Shown here: in pieces, positions 10,462 through 22,635 of the stretch
Layout of the letters: every line of letters starts with the position of its first letter
Position numbering within the stretch: the stretch's first letter is position 1
DNA from: Mesodorylaimus sp. YZB2_4
Lineage: Eukaryota; Nematoda; Enoplea; Dorylaimida; Dorylaimidae
Direction of reading: 5' to 3'
Assembly (NCBI GenBank): GCA_030248295.1
Contig: JASANH010000126.1
Coordinates: forward strand, 62,001-126,000
DNA length: 64,000 nucleotides
Notes under the pieces: generated by a model
Databases searched by the model: none
The model's input: only the letters and a program-made list of their open reading frames with translations
Told to the model about the DNA's origin: nothing
Translations under genes and position numbers: made by a program

Positions 10462-10616
10462 GTTTTTTTTGTTTCTTTTTATACTTGTATATTCATTTTG
10501 AATTAGTAGGGAGGTAAGGAGAAAGGAGAACTATAAATATCCACTCCAGACATTTTCAAACGTGGATAAGTGCCCAAGGGATTGGGCGACATGGCATTGA
10601 TTTAGCAAGTATCTCT

Positions 10617-13600
10617 TCAGCAGAAAAACTCGAGTCCAACTGCAGAATAGAGAAAAGATTGAGCTTGCCTTTGCGTATATATATAACGTTTCGCAAGCAA
10701 AACGATGGTATTTAACCTGGTTCTGACATCGATCGGAAGCCCTAAGTCGAAAAAGCCAAATAGGATATGGTCCACCGTCCAGTCGAGGCACAGGCCCTCC
10801 AGCATCTCAAAACGACGCATAATTTCATCCCATATTTTCGAGGACCACCTGCATGTGATAAGCGTGTGTTCGATTGTATCAGACCTAGCCCCACATACGT
10901 AACATTCACCGGATTCCGTTATGCCCCACAGAAATAGCTTCGATGGGACAGCTAACGATAAGATTCTGTGCAAAATCTTGAACTGAAACATTCTCAGTTT
11001 GTTTGGTACGCGGAGCACCGCAGGGAGCGTCCAGTTTTTTCTCCACTGCCAGTTCGCGACCGTTGGTCTTAGTGCGCATCAGCGGGCCTGACCCGCTGGC
11101 ACTGCACATCTTGATCTTAAATAACGGTGCTTCGCGCCATGCACTAGCCGAGGGTTCAGATCGAAAGCTACAACTGGGATTGAGCCAGCTGGCCGGGACG
11201 GTTGAGATCACCTGTATATATTTGAAGTGAGAAAACCGGCCATTGGTGAGAGCATTCAACTCCGTCCACGAGCGAGGTTTGCCTCTACTGTACTATCAAA
11301 CCAATCTACCACCCGAGTGAGTGGGCCCACTTTGAGCCAGTCATAGAATATACTCTTTCCGTCAATAAGGACGAACCGATTGTTGCAGACCAGCTGCGAG
11401 GCCAGGGCCACAGGGGTATCTACATCTTGAACAGGAGAGCTTCGAGTCCACTGGCAAACATCCAAGATTGCGGCATAAAACTCACGAAGTTCAATACCAA
11501 GGGTTGCCAAAGAAAAGTTGCATCGCAGCAGGAAGGGTAAGCCGCTGATCTGACTCACCGCCCTGAATCCCAGTTTAGTCCATAGCGCCACCGGGTTTCG
11601 AAGTAATCGCTTGACCCACGACAATCTCAGGCCGACCAAAATTGTACTTACATCTGGTGCTTTGAGGCCCCCGGCCCAAACCGGCTGTAGCAGCACACCC
11701 TGACGGACCTTTGGAGCCTTTCCATCCCACACAAACTCGCGAATAAGAAACCCTATCCTTCGCAAGGTATCCGCAGGGGATACAAGGTTCATCAGTGAGT
11801 ACACCAGCACAGAGCCCAGCAGCTGATTCCATACTAGCACTCTGCCCACCATTGTCAGCCGTCTTTTACGCCAGTTCTCACGATTCTTTTCTAAGGTAGC
11901 TAGTTTGTCGCTGAAGTTGCTAGCTTGCATGGTCGACTGGTCATGCGCAAGTGTTATGCCCAGCATTCGAACCTTATCCACTGCAGTTATTCCTTCCGGT
12001 ACCGCCGCCCTGGCAGGCTGAGCGCCAAGTGCCATGCATTCTGTCTTTTTCTTGTTCAACTTCAGCCCAGAAATCCGCCCAAAGTCGCTGACAATTTCTA
12101 GCGCGGCATCCGCCGCTTCCCTATCCTTAACGTAAAGGGTGGTGTCGTCCGCATATTGCCCAATTAGGTATTGAGTGCCCCAGATCGGAATACCACGCAC
12201 ATCTGGACAACTTTCTAACGCCGTTACCATAAAGTCGACGGCTATTATAAATAGATAGGGTGATATTAGGCATCCTTGACGGATGTCCCTGCCCAAGGCA
12301 ATACGCCCAGAAACGAATCCATTATTGAGAACCTCGCTGCTAGCGCCCCTGTACAGAGTCTTGACCGCCTTGATAAAGGTCGGCACCGAAGTCCTTATAT
12401 TTTAATGCCAAGTACAAGAAGTCCCAATTGATCGTGTCAAAGGCTTTTTCAAAATCTAACGACAAGAGCAAACCCGATTCATGCGCCGACACACGAAGAG
12501 CCTCATATACATCGATCGCGGTACGAATATTCTCTCCGATATACCTCCATGCAAGGAACGCGGTCTGATTCTCATGAACGAGGGCGCCCACATGCATTTT
12601 CAGCCTGTTAGCTAAAGCCTTAGCCAAGATCTTGTAATCGCAGTTCAGGAGAGTAATAGGCCTCCAGCCGCTCAAGTCATTCGGATCTTTGCCGGGCTTC
12701 GGCAACAGCGAGATCACTCCTTGTTTCTGCGATGGCGACAAGTCACCTGCCTCAAGCGAGGCCTGCATTGATCGCAGCAGCGGCTCCTGTATGACTTCCC
12801 AGAAATGGCGATACCACTCAACAGGGAGTCCATCCCTCCCAGGCACTCTACCTGAGGCCATGCCCTTTAGCGCGTTCAAATATTCCAGTGGTTGCAAGGG
12901 ACAATCGAGAGAGGCCATCGCCTCATCACTTAGCTTCCGAGAGTCGTTTTTACTGACACGTTTCAGCCACTGCTCGATTTCAATTCCGTTAACTTCATCC
13001 TGGGTGTAAATCCGTTCATAAAACTGTTGAGTAACAGCCAGCATCTCTTTTGGTTCCACCACTTCACGACCAGGTGCTACCACGATTTTTGACACAGATT
13101 TACGAACGGCATTCGGTTTTTGCATCCCGAGAAAATATTTTGTGGGTTTTTCACCATATGCAATCCACCGTATCTGGGCGCGCAAAAATGCTCGCCGGGC
13201 ATCATCCTCCAAGATAGCATCAAGGTCACTTCTTGCCGGCTCCCTTAAGACAAGCTCTTCCATTGTGAGAAGGTGCTCCCACGAATCGAGATCGTCCAAC
13301 AGCGACTGAAGCTAAAGCTTCTGTCGTGCACTGCGGGAGTTGACCTGCGCACAATATTGCATCGAAGTATCCCTTACTGTCATTTTCAAGAAGTCCCAAC
13401 GAGCACGATCATCCCACCCTCTGGTTTGTGTTAATGCAAGTTGCAAAGTTTCTTCGATTGCCGCTTTGTACTGCGGCTGATTCACTATTATGACATTCAG
13501 TCTCCAAAGACCAGAGCCCCGTGCGCGGAACTGGGGCCCCATAATTCGAAAAATTACACTCTTGTGGTCTGTGCCAAAGGCTCTTTTTATCACGCTCTTT

Positions 13601-14388
13601 TCGATAAGATTCATCAGGTCAGCGGAGATCAGCCAGTAGTCGAGTCGACACTTGGTTAGTGGGTGCGGTTGCTGCCATGTATATTGTCGGGTGAGCGGAT
13701 TTAGTTCCCTCCAGCAGTCCATCAGATTCCAGTCTGCCTGTATATCCCTGACTGCTCTCACCACAGATCGCTTTGGAATAGAATTCCCACCAGACGTATC
13801 CAATTCAGAATCAAAGGCAACATTCAGATCGCCACCTACGATTACTTGCAAAAGCTGACTATTGAAAACAGTGATAGCGAGCCTAACACGCTGCAGGAAC
13901 TCAACCTGCGCACTCGGCGTGTTCGGACAATTCAGGTTGACTAATATAACATGCAACCCATTTAAATGAACATCTAGCATAAGACAGCGCCCCTCACGAT
14001 CCCGCCAGACTCGATCAACCTTCACGTCAAGGCCCCAGCGAAAGATAACTGCTACGCCGCGAGCATGGTGCCACCCGTCCGAAAACAACATGCTACTTGA
14101 AAAACCTCACTCCTGCTGCCAAACGTGCTCCTGGTCAATTGTGCTGTGAGTTACTTGCAAAAGACTGACATCAAATCTGCTCTCTTTTAGCCAGATAAAA
14201 ACCTCCTTCCGTTTCAATTGCGAGTTAATACCACGAAAGCTAGTTGTTGAGGCCAATAAATTATACGACATAGTTGCTGCATGATACGCTATGCCTATGC
14301 GCGTGAGTTTCGTGTCATTGCAACTGTCCACCACGCCTTGCGAGCCGATGCTACTGTACGTGTTCTCAGCGAACTGCGATAGCCACAC
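10617..14388 (-). pseudogene. LINE ORF2: endonuclease-reverse transcriptase, broken
   Basis: An APE-type endonuclease lies at about 14270-13520, with GGDLN, DYWLISADL and the terminal GTDHKSV motif. The reverse transcriptase follows at about 12900-12100, with GRDGLPVEWY, LLNCDYKILAKALANRL, QGCLISPYLF and the catalytic YADDT near 12150. A zinc-ribbon (CYVCGARSDTIEHTLITC) lies near 10880. The frame is broken by an in-frame TGA at 14107-14109, a TAG at 13312-13314, a frameshift inside 12340-12386 where two frames overlap, a stop at 11256 and another frame change between about 11256 and 11018. In working elements this enzyme nicks target DNA and copies the element RNA in place; this copy cannot make it whole. 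Confidence 0.85.
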
Positions 14389-15357
14389 TAGCGTGAGGTT
14401 GACTACAGCACAGTGGCTGGAGTAACAACAGCGCCCGTCATCTGTGGCCTAGCCAAGCTGCAAAAAAGGCTATATCGGTTACAGAGCTAGATTAGAGGCC
14501 ACAGTTGAAGGAAGTCTATTGCCAAAGCAATGATCTAGGTTTTTTAATGAGATTTTCCTCAACTCCAGCCCACAGTTACAAAAAGGAGACGAGATTTTAT
14601 AACCAGATTCTGACGTGGGCTGGAAGTTAAGGGTAGAGAAAAAAACGAGGTCATAAGACAGATTTCACTGCAGGTTTCAGTGGCCAGGCCACGCTGAAAG
14701 AAAAATACGAGATTACGTAACGAGATTCTGCCTGACGGCCACCTATGAGTGATGCGGTGCGGTTTTTTTGTGCTTTCTCACCCACCCACCCACACAAAAA
14801 ATCACCAATGTCAATACAGCACATGAGTGAGGGCCAGTCCGACGCGCGAAGGCGATGCACCATTAGAAATCAAAAGAGCATAGCGCAAACACTAAGCAGC
14901 ACAAACGAGAGCCTACATGGTGCGTTACAGACCACTACGCATTTCCCTCGTCAGTGCAAAAAGAGGAGACATCGTTCACATTATCATTCGCGTCCAACAG
15001 ATCCCAGCAGAGAAAGATTGCCACTTATAATCGAGTAACAACTGAAGCATGGGCCAATTAAAGCAGAAGTTAATCTTAACCTTGACAGCATCTCATCGTT
15101 AGAGGGAGCACAAACCCCCCGAAGACCGAAAGACACGTATGTATCTCACACTGCATCCTACTGTAACTTTTATAATATTTAGTATTTTTTCTAATTCAAA
15201 GACTATATTGTTTAGGCTAATTTTACTGTCTTTAGCTCATGGTTGAGTTTCTGCTGGTATATTTGCTTCTGCCTCTAATTCTCGTTTAGGGTTATTTAGC
15301 GGTCCTGAAAATAAACCCTGCGGACTGGCCCTCTTCAAGACGGTATTTATACTATTA
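14389..15357. other. Spacer between LINE ORF1 and ORF2
   Basis: About 970 bp without a clear frame, longer than the short spacer usual between LINE ORFs. Two small foldbacks are visible: CCAGCCCAC/GTGGGCTGG at 14561-14632 and a CAGTGGCCAGGCCACGCTG hairpin near 14680. The interval may include an unrelated insertion. Confidence 0.4.
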
Positions 15358-16068
15358 TCACTTTTTACCTGGACGCTTCTTGCTAGCTTGACTCGAGCGG
15401 TTGCTGTTCGCCTCCCACCGTCTCTTCCGTTCGGCTCTTTGCAGAGGGGTACGATCATCTTGCCAAGAAACTGGTCGGTCGTCTGGGCGAGATTTATTGA
15501 AATCGGCCAAAGAACGAGCGTAACACCAGCACCAAACTTTGTTGTCCCCACAGACGAAATCTACACGAACTAAACCGCATCCGGAACCTTCCTGATTTTT
15601 TGAACGTGACACATAGATTGATCTGAACATGACCCGCTCAGCATCCTCTTTCGGCACTTTCATTGCCTCAACCAAAAACCGGTGAATGGCAGGGGACTTT
15701 TCTTTGGTTTCTGGCTTGAGGTCGAATAGCTTCGAGGGAAAGTTGAAGATGCATACCGCCGAAGCCCTAGATGCACGGTACACTAGTTCCAATTTCCTCT
15801 CAGCTTCTGACAATCGTGCTGTGGTTACGCCTATCGCCTTCGTGTTGCCATTGACCAACTGGGTGAGTTCTTGAATCGATTCCTTGACAGCCATCTTGAC
15901 CGAGGTGTTCAGGGATTCTTGCAACAGAGTCACAGGTGGTTCGTTGACTTCCATCGCTTCCATGGCTGGTCTCGAAGAATTGCTTGGAGCCACCTTTGAT
16001 CGAAGAAAAGGATCTAACGTTGGCTCATGTTTGCTAGCCGGCGACAGACCACTTGGACTACCCGTCAT
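15358..16068 (-). CDS. LINE ORF1 protein
   Basis: An uninterrupted 236-residue frame upstream of ORF2. Residues of about 50-95 are consistent with an amphipathic or coiled-coil segment. The middle (ASAVCIFNFPSKLFDLKPET onward) is reminiscent of the RNA-binding-like core of L1-group ORF1 proteins. The tail is strongly basic (ERKRRWEAN, KKRPGKK) and would suit nucleic-acid binding. I do not see CCHC zinc knuckles. In living elements ORF1 protein packages the RNA. The function is assigned from position and composition, so the exact domain class is uncertain. Confidence 0.65.
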   Translation of the reverse strand: MTGSPSGLSPASKHEPTLDPFLRSKVAPSNSSRPAMEAMEVNEPPVTLLQESLNTSVKMAVKESIQELTQLVNGNTKAIGVTTARLSEAERKLELVYRASRASAVCIFNFPSKLFDLKPETKEKSPAIHRFLVEAMKVPKEDAERVMFRSIYVSRSKNQEGSGCGLVRVDFVCGDNKVWCWCYARSLADFNKSRPDDRPVSWQDDRTPLQRAERKRRWEANSNRSSQASKKRPGKK

Positions 16069-16100
16069 TTTCCTCTTGGTGGAATCCAGTCTTCGATAGC

Positions 16101-18030
16101 GTACTTACACAAAAAGCCTCAAATTAGCAATTAATATCAATAATTAATAGTCGAAGAGGCGTGGAAGTCTCATCTAAAGGGCCAAACACTAGCAGAAAAA
16201 AAACGAAAAACAAATGACCGGGTGATGACGTGGCGGTGTTGAATAACTTGTACTGATTCTCCTACGTAGGCATAGCGCAGTCGCATCAGGTTAGGCCCGC
16301 ATAGAGTTGAGCGAGAGAAAAAAAGGACCAACCGCCCAGCTCGACTGCGAAGATGCAATCCCCCAGAATTTGCTTTATGCATGCACGCATAAAGTCTTTC
16401 CATCCCACGTGTTCATTCAGCGTAACTTCTAAGAATGTCGGACAAATTGTAAGCTGCGACAATGACCAATTTCTGCATAAGGAAGGGTCCATATCTCTTC
16501 CTGTTGACAATCTTGGCAACTCTGCTGAATGAGTGGGACTAGCGATAGTCTGAGAAGGAATTGATAATTTTTAGCAGGTCGTAGGAGTATCTACAATCGC
16601 ATTGGATTCCTGAATATGATAAATAGTTTCTCGGGTTTACCTGGTTGCAAAAGCCTGGCACTTACGATTAGTCCGTGCCCAAACCACAAAAATCTGCACC
16701 AATAATAATCCCTTCGACCACCATTTAACGTTATACATTACCATTGCAAAACAGTTCACTGCGTTCACAAGTCATAGGCACCCTCACAGTAGCAAAGGTT
16801 CTGACTGGAGCTAGTGTCCAGCACAATATGACTTTGTAAGCAATACTTTTTGTGGAGACTAGATACTCTACCGTGGGTTAATATTTTAGGTATTTCTTTG
16901 TTTAACCAGTATAGCCTGACTATGACTCCAAAAGTTATGCAAGAAGTCTTTATTACTAGCATTGCTTAAATCTTACTAAAGACGTGGACATGGACCCTAG
17001 TCGCTGTCAGACCTACCACTGTGACGCATTTAAGTAGTTATTTGAACACTATTGTGGGCACAAATATGAAGTAATGCTGTTTTATAAGGATTTACTAAGG
17101 TAAGGATTACTAAAGAATAATAGAAGATGAAAATTTGGGTGCCTGTAATGAGACGTCTACATCGAACATCGAAATATTTTTAAACTGTCACCTTTACAGT
17201 AAAGTCACAGCATGTGCAGAGGATTTGTTCGAGGTTTCTATATCAAGGAACTTCAGCTGCTTATAACAAATTCGGGTCAACCCGACCCGAAATTGCGGGT
17301 GAGGGACTTTCGGGACCCAACCTGTCGGGTTGAGCCCGGCCTGATTCGGTGTCTAGCTGGCACTGAAAGCTAAAATGGGCAGCTAGAGAGTTAATATGGT
17401 CCTAGTTTGGCCCCGGTTTGGTCCTAGTTCTGTCAGAATTGCCACCAACATGGTCCAAGTACCTACAATAGCCAGTTCAGTCAAAGTATCGTTTTCCGTT
17501 ATTTTCACACAGTCTTCATCATTCGGGTATTGCTCTACGTCTTTGGCGTTTCTGAAACTCGAAGCAAGATAAATCGACTGTGCATTGGAATGCACCGATG
17601 TACGTACAGCATTGGACTGTAGTGCACACTTTACTTCTAGACCAGACGTAGGCGCAATCACGTTACTCAGTGCTTATACAGTACGTATTGCACCATTCGA
17701 ACATATTCAACATACTTGTCTTGAAGACTATCACAGTAAATTTGCTTCGTTGGTCTCTCCTAAACCGTAAGGAAGATCAAAACTAGTTGCCGCACCCCAC
17801 AGCGAAGTACCTGCGAGTTGGACAGCCTAAAAGAAGTTTTATTTTCCACAAACTCTCACCCATCCTATAACATTCCTCATTGGTTCGCACCTCTTGGAGG
17901 AGCATCGAATAAGTGATTCCCGACAATTATATTATAGCGCGTGGAAAATCTTTTCCTTGCGGCGTTTTTGAAGTCACGTGTGGTGTGTTTCACATCCAGC
18001 CTATTCCGCCGTGTCCTGGCCCTCTTCACC
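16101..18030. other. No gene recognised; ACCCGA word tract
   Basis: A small decayed tract of CGGGT/ACCCGA words sits at 17272-17350. The rest has short frames only. The final part should contain the promoter and 5' UTR of the gene starting at 18031. Confidence 0.4.
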
Positions 18031-21000
18031 ATGAAGTTCAAATGGTCGATATCATTTCTAGGATATTTATTTCTGATTCCGGTAAATTTTACTCTGTCTT
18101 TGATTTGATTGTGACATGAGGAAGTCTATTTTTCTAGAGTATCGTTAATACAGCCGATGTGTGCAACGGTCCATTCACTCAGTTCGTACAATGTATGGGC
18201 AAGGACACAGACGCTCGAATTGCCAATTACAATAATGAAATCACTCCACCCACCCAACTCAAGGTCCAACAATGCTTTTCGCAGTGAGTACTAGAAAGTT
18301 TCTGGGCACTAAAAACCACTGATCGTGAGTGATGGATTTTTAAGGATTGGCTGCACACCACCTGATTTCACGCAGGCGCAAGTTGGATTTTTCGTGCAAG
18401 AACCATGGACTGGTCGAATAAACATCTTTCTAGACTTGTTGGAAACAATGGACCCGAAAGTGCAACGATGTATGTCAGACTATTTCAAAGGAGTTATGGC
18501 CAATAAAATCAACGAATGCGTCAGGAAACACGGGCCACGCGATGTCAGAGATTTTCAGATGCCTCCGATACAAGGAGGGGATAATATTGATATGAAAAAG
18601 ATGTAACATTTTCCATAATTTTGTGAAAATTGACTATGAATATATCTAATTTTGATTTTTAGGAAAACAGTATTTTTGGATCGCATGATGGTCCGTTATC
18701 AATTGAATCAATGTCCAGCATTGAGTGGCAATCCACAAGCTCAAGCGAATATTGTCGGTTGTATCAAGGGTGCTCGTCAAGAAAATGAGGATGGTGGATC
18801 GTGTAGATCGAGAGAGAACTGCGTCAAAGAGTACGTGCTGTGAATTTTCGCACTGTGATTGGATAGAATTTTTTGGCATCCTTGACGAGTCTCTAGATTC
18901 GTACGGGTGCAGGGCTGCGAGTAGTGCATGATCCTCAGTCAAACTGGGAAGCTAAGGTTACAGCGCCATGGCCTCGAAGCTTTTCAAGACACAGCCGGCA
19001 GAGACTGGCGAAAGCTGGTTTTGGACATTGGCACTTTTTCTAAGACGAAGAACACTCCAGAATAGATGTCGGAATATTGAAAAAAGAATACGATATTTAG
19101 ATTCAGCACTCGCGTTTTAGTGGGTAGCCAAAATTCTGGACCTCCCGCACAAAATGGCGTTCCAAAATTTTGCCTCCCTCTGTAATACCTACAGTATGTG
19201 GGTGCTGAATCTGAATATCATACTCTTTTTCGCTATTCCGACATCGATTCTAGAGTTTAAGCATAAGAGCTTCACAATTGCGCTTCAGAGATAATCGGGT
19301 GGTTCAAATAATCGATTAGCTTCCTTCAATCTTTGCTGCATACGTCCTGGGAAACTTTGATGTAATGGTACTTTTCCCTCTTTTTCTATACATACATACT
19401 GCCGCAGACGTGAATGCACCTTCATGAAACTCGGTCCTCCACAGGCCTCCGCAGGCCTCCACAAGCCTTCACAGGGCCTCCACAAGCCTCCACAGGCCTC
19501 CACAGGCCTCCACAAGCCTCCACAGGGCCTCCACAGGGCCTCCACAGGGCCTCCACAGGGCCTCCACAGGGCCTCCACAGGGCCTCCACAGGGCCTACAC
19601 ATCGCCCTCCACAGGGCCCTCCACGACCCTCAACGGGGAGGGGGGCTTACTCAGAGTATGGCCATGCTCTACTGTATTTTAGTACACACTGTTCACGCAG
19701 GTCACATAAGCGGGTCGAGCGTGAATTGCGTATTCAACAAAAATGGTTTTCCTCGAGAATACATACTGTATTCTGCCCTGGGGGATAAGTAAGCAGTGTC
19801 AGTAAAGTGATTCGGCGCAGTTTTAAAATTGTGAAGACTGGTTTGTGTACTGCGTTGAGGCACCCTGTTCAGTGAGCACTTAGCATGGTGTCCCATCGCT
19901 GTCTTGTATGTCTCAGACCAAAACTGCGAGTATCATGCTTTCTACACATTACAGTTCCATCATCATGTTTTATTCATAATCAAACGCCAAATAACTCATT
20001 CACAGGTCAAGAAACATGCAAAATGAGCACAGTCAAACCAAAATGTCCATAATGGCTCTCTTATTTAGATATTTTTTGACATCTTTGATTTTAATCAAAG
20101 GATACGTGAATCGCTGTTAGAGAGCTACACTGATCAAATTATCGCAGACCGCTTGGTATTCCGGAATTTATGATATTTTCAATCTTCAAGCGGTCTCTGT
20201 GCAGCATAAGCGCATAGACGCACGAAAGAACAAGGCTTTTTTCTGACACGCCTAAAATAACTGACCTGCCTAAACCTTCAATACTAGTTTTAATGAACAG
20301 ACTGGCTACACGTTCTATGCGTAAACAAAGTTTCTAAGCAAGCATTTTTTATGAATTGATGTTGACAATATTTTTGATGTTGTAGAATATAGAACTAAAC
20401 ATAAGCGTACAAAGTGTTGTTTGTGTCCTTCAGTATTCTATTGATATGATGACTCAGACCACAATAAATATCACTTATTTCAGAAACATCAAAGACCAGC
20501 ACTGCAATGACCGTTTCAACAAAATCCACAAAACGACTTGCGACTGCTTCAATAGTGAAAACGGCAAAAAAGATATGGAAAAAGAGATCAAAAACACTTT
20601 TCTGAGCGGTGCTGTTGAAAAACGATTCAAACAATGCCACGATGAAAATGGCGTTCCTTACCCTAAAGCCAAGGTAAGGAGCCTGTGGGAAGTGGCGCTC
20701 TGCTCACAATCAGTGCTGAAAATCTTCATTAGGCAGCTTCGGCCATTCCTTTCGGTTTGCTTGTTGCTTTATATTTTGGGGGAGGCCCTTTCGCCTGAAA
20801 GCAGTCACGGCTTGCCGTTCTGAGTCTTCGCCTGCACATGTGGGGACTGTGGGTAGGCGCCACGGAGAGGTGTAAACTACTGCTTTTTTTTAGGTGGATG
20901 CGGCAAAAGCTGCCGCCAAAGCAGCATTTTTCGATTTCTTAAAAAATCAAGGAAGACTGCCACCTGGTGTCGATGGTGCAATGAATGTTGGCAGACAAGT

Positions 21001-21331
21001 CATATCAGAAATGAGCGAGCAATGGAAAGGAGCATTTTGCGCCGAGTGCACTGACGTGAATGCGGCGACACTGCATCAAACTGCGACTAACATCGAGCCC
21101 CAATTGCCAATGTCACCTTTGATTGGGGGTAACCAGTTCCAACCATTCCAAGCAGCCGCACCAGCAAGCGTAGCTGCGCCAACATTCGGCGCTCCACCTC
21201 CGCTTCCGCCCGAAGCTTTCAATCAACCGTCGTCGTTTCAACAGCAACCATTCGCACCCCAGCCTGCATCCGCCATCAGTTTTGAAGAATTCAAACAAAA
21301 GTTGGCGCAAACTTTTGGTCCAGTTGGATAA
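18031..21331 (+). CDS. Secreted 16-cysteine protein of unknown function (six exons)
   Basis: Exons: 18031-18081, 18138-18283, 18345-18602, 18663-18830, 20484-20673 and 20894-21331. All junctions are GT-AG and the total is 1251 nt, giving 416 residues. Exon 1 encodes exactly a 17-residue signal peptide (MKFKWSISFLGYLFLIP) after a good start context. The mature part has 16 cysteines, spread 3, 3, 4, 4 and 2 over exons 2 to 6, which suggests disulfide-bonded domains. The last exon turns into a Pro/Ala/Gln/Phe-rich tail without cysteine. No transmembrane segment follows the signal, so secretion is likely. I do not recognise the family. Intron 4 (18831-20483) carries a MITE and a minisatellite; the other introns are short (55-220 bp). 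Confidence 0.8.
19055..19255. mobile_element. Intronic MITE with ~55-bp inverted arms
   Basis: The left arm 19055-19110 (start CTCCAGAATAGATGTCGGAA) pairs with the right arm 19201-19255 (end TTCCGACATCGATTCTAGAG) with few mismatches. The 90-bp middle has no open frame. It lies in intron 4 of the secreted-protein gene. Confidence 0.7.
19438..19625 (+). repeat. Minisatellite, unit CCTCCACAGGG / CCTCCACAAG
   Basis: Roughly sixteen units of 11-12 bp. The right half is nearly homogeneous CCTCCACAGGG. It makes Pro/Gly/Leu-rich open frames on both strands that are artefacts. It is intronic. Confidence 0.9.
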
Positions 21332-22571
21332 TCGAACATGTGAATCAGCGTTTCTTCCAGTACATATATGTCTCCGGGTTCATGTACAGTCCCGATAGTG
21401 TCCTCGATTTCATGGGTTTCTATTTGGGGTTCAAGGATATCCTAATATTTTTATTTTTCTGCCACTGTTACTGTAATTCATCCAGGATAAATTTTGATGT
21501 TTTACTTTCTACTACTTATAGCAAAGTTCTTTTTTACGCAGCTGTTATCACTTTTTAGGTGGACGCCCTATATGGCGTGAAGAGCACGTGCCTGATGGCG
21601 CTCAAAGTACATGCTCCTGTGATTGGTGGCGCTTACTTTATAATCACACGCGTACCTTGCTTATCAGCCAGCAGTCGCTGTTTCTAGCAGCCATGACTAG
21701 CAACGGGAGTGCTACAGCTTAGCTGCAAAAGTTGGCTGGCAATGAGTTGTAAAAAACAAGGATAAAATGCAGAGCAAACACCGCTGACCTGGACAGAATA
21801 ATCTATGGCTGCAAAGGGTTGGGTTAATGGTCCCGCTCTAGACAAACCTTTATGCTCATGTAATATCCCTTGAAAATTATGATTTCAAACGTGTTTGCGG
21901 CGGGAAAATTGGGGGAGGGTGGCTCTTACTACAAGAACTAATGATTTTAGGTTTTTCCCATTCTGTCCTCTATTCTTTTAAAGCACGGTGACACGGTGTC
22001 CATGAACTGGACCATATACCCGTACGTACTGTCACATTATGGACTTGGTAGTTACATGCTGACACATTAGATAGGTACCTCACACTACTCCGAGGAAAAC
22101 TAAAAGGGGTATAAGCAAAAGAAAGGAAACTGAATTAGTATTTAGATAGCAGGTATTGTGTCGTCGTCCTAAAATGTGCAGAAGATTTTATCATTTGAAG
22201 TGGGACTGAGACGTTTCATTCCGTATGTTATATCGATTACGCTAAATTATGGCTCTAATCTGCAGTGTCCGCTGATGTGATTCGGCTTCATATTTACCCT
22301 TGTCAAATGCAAAAGAAATGGCAAAACAACTCGACATACAGCCTAGAAACCTTCACACTAAAGCTTGAAATTATTTTATTCGGGACCATATGCTGCAGCA
22401 TCCTACCAAAATCGAAAAAATGTTCTTCCCACACCCCTAATAGAGCTTCTATCAATCATTGCAAACGATGTGGTGTCGGCCCGTTTCGTCTCTGTACCAT
22501 ACAGAGACCCGAGGATTAAGGATCATATACGTATATAATATACATCATGTACATGTATATTGACAATTACT
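21332..22571. other. Convergent intergenic region, no gene recognised
   Basis: This holds the 3' UTR of the secreted-protein gene and the space before the zinc transporter's 3' end. No clear further exon is seen. Confidence 0.4.
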
Positions 22572-22577
22572 TTTATT
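22572..22577 (-). terminator. Poly-A signal of the zinc transporter
   Basis: TTTATT on the plus strand is AATAAA on the minus strand, about 60 bp past the stop codon at 22636. Confidence 0.5.
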
Positions 22578-22635
22578 AATCTCGGTTCATTATTTCAATG
22601 ATTCCTATGCATACAATCAGCGAATAGTGCAGAGA

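Larger units (their letters stand above)
10462..16100 (-). mobile_element. LINE (L1/Tx1-like non-LTR retrotransposon)
   Basis: The order on the minus strand is ORF1 (15358-16068), a spacer, then ORF2 with endonuclease, reverse transcriptase and a terminal zinc-ribbon. A T-rich tract at 10461-10480 reads as a poly-A-like 3' tail on the minus strand. The left boundary is set by this tail; the right boundary is an estimate. The reverse-transcriptase sequence pattern WRPITLLNCDYKILAKALA is typical of the L1/Tx1 group. Confidence 0.85.

Noticed and set aside
19285-19792. Long Pro/Gly-rich open frames on both strands
   Set aside because: They are produced by the CCTCCACAGGG minisatellite and lie inside an intron.
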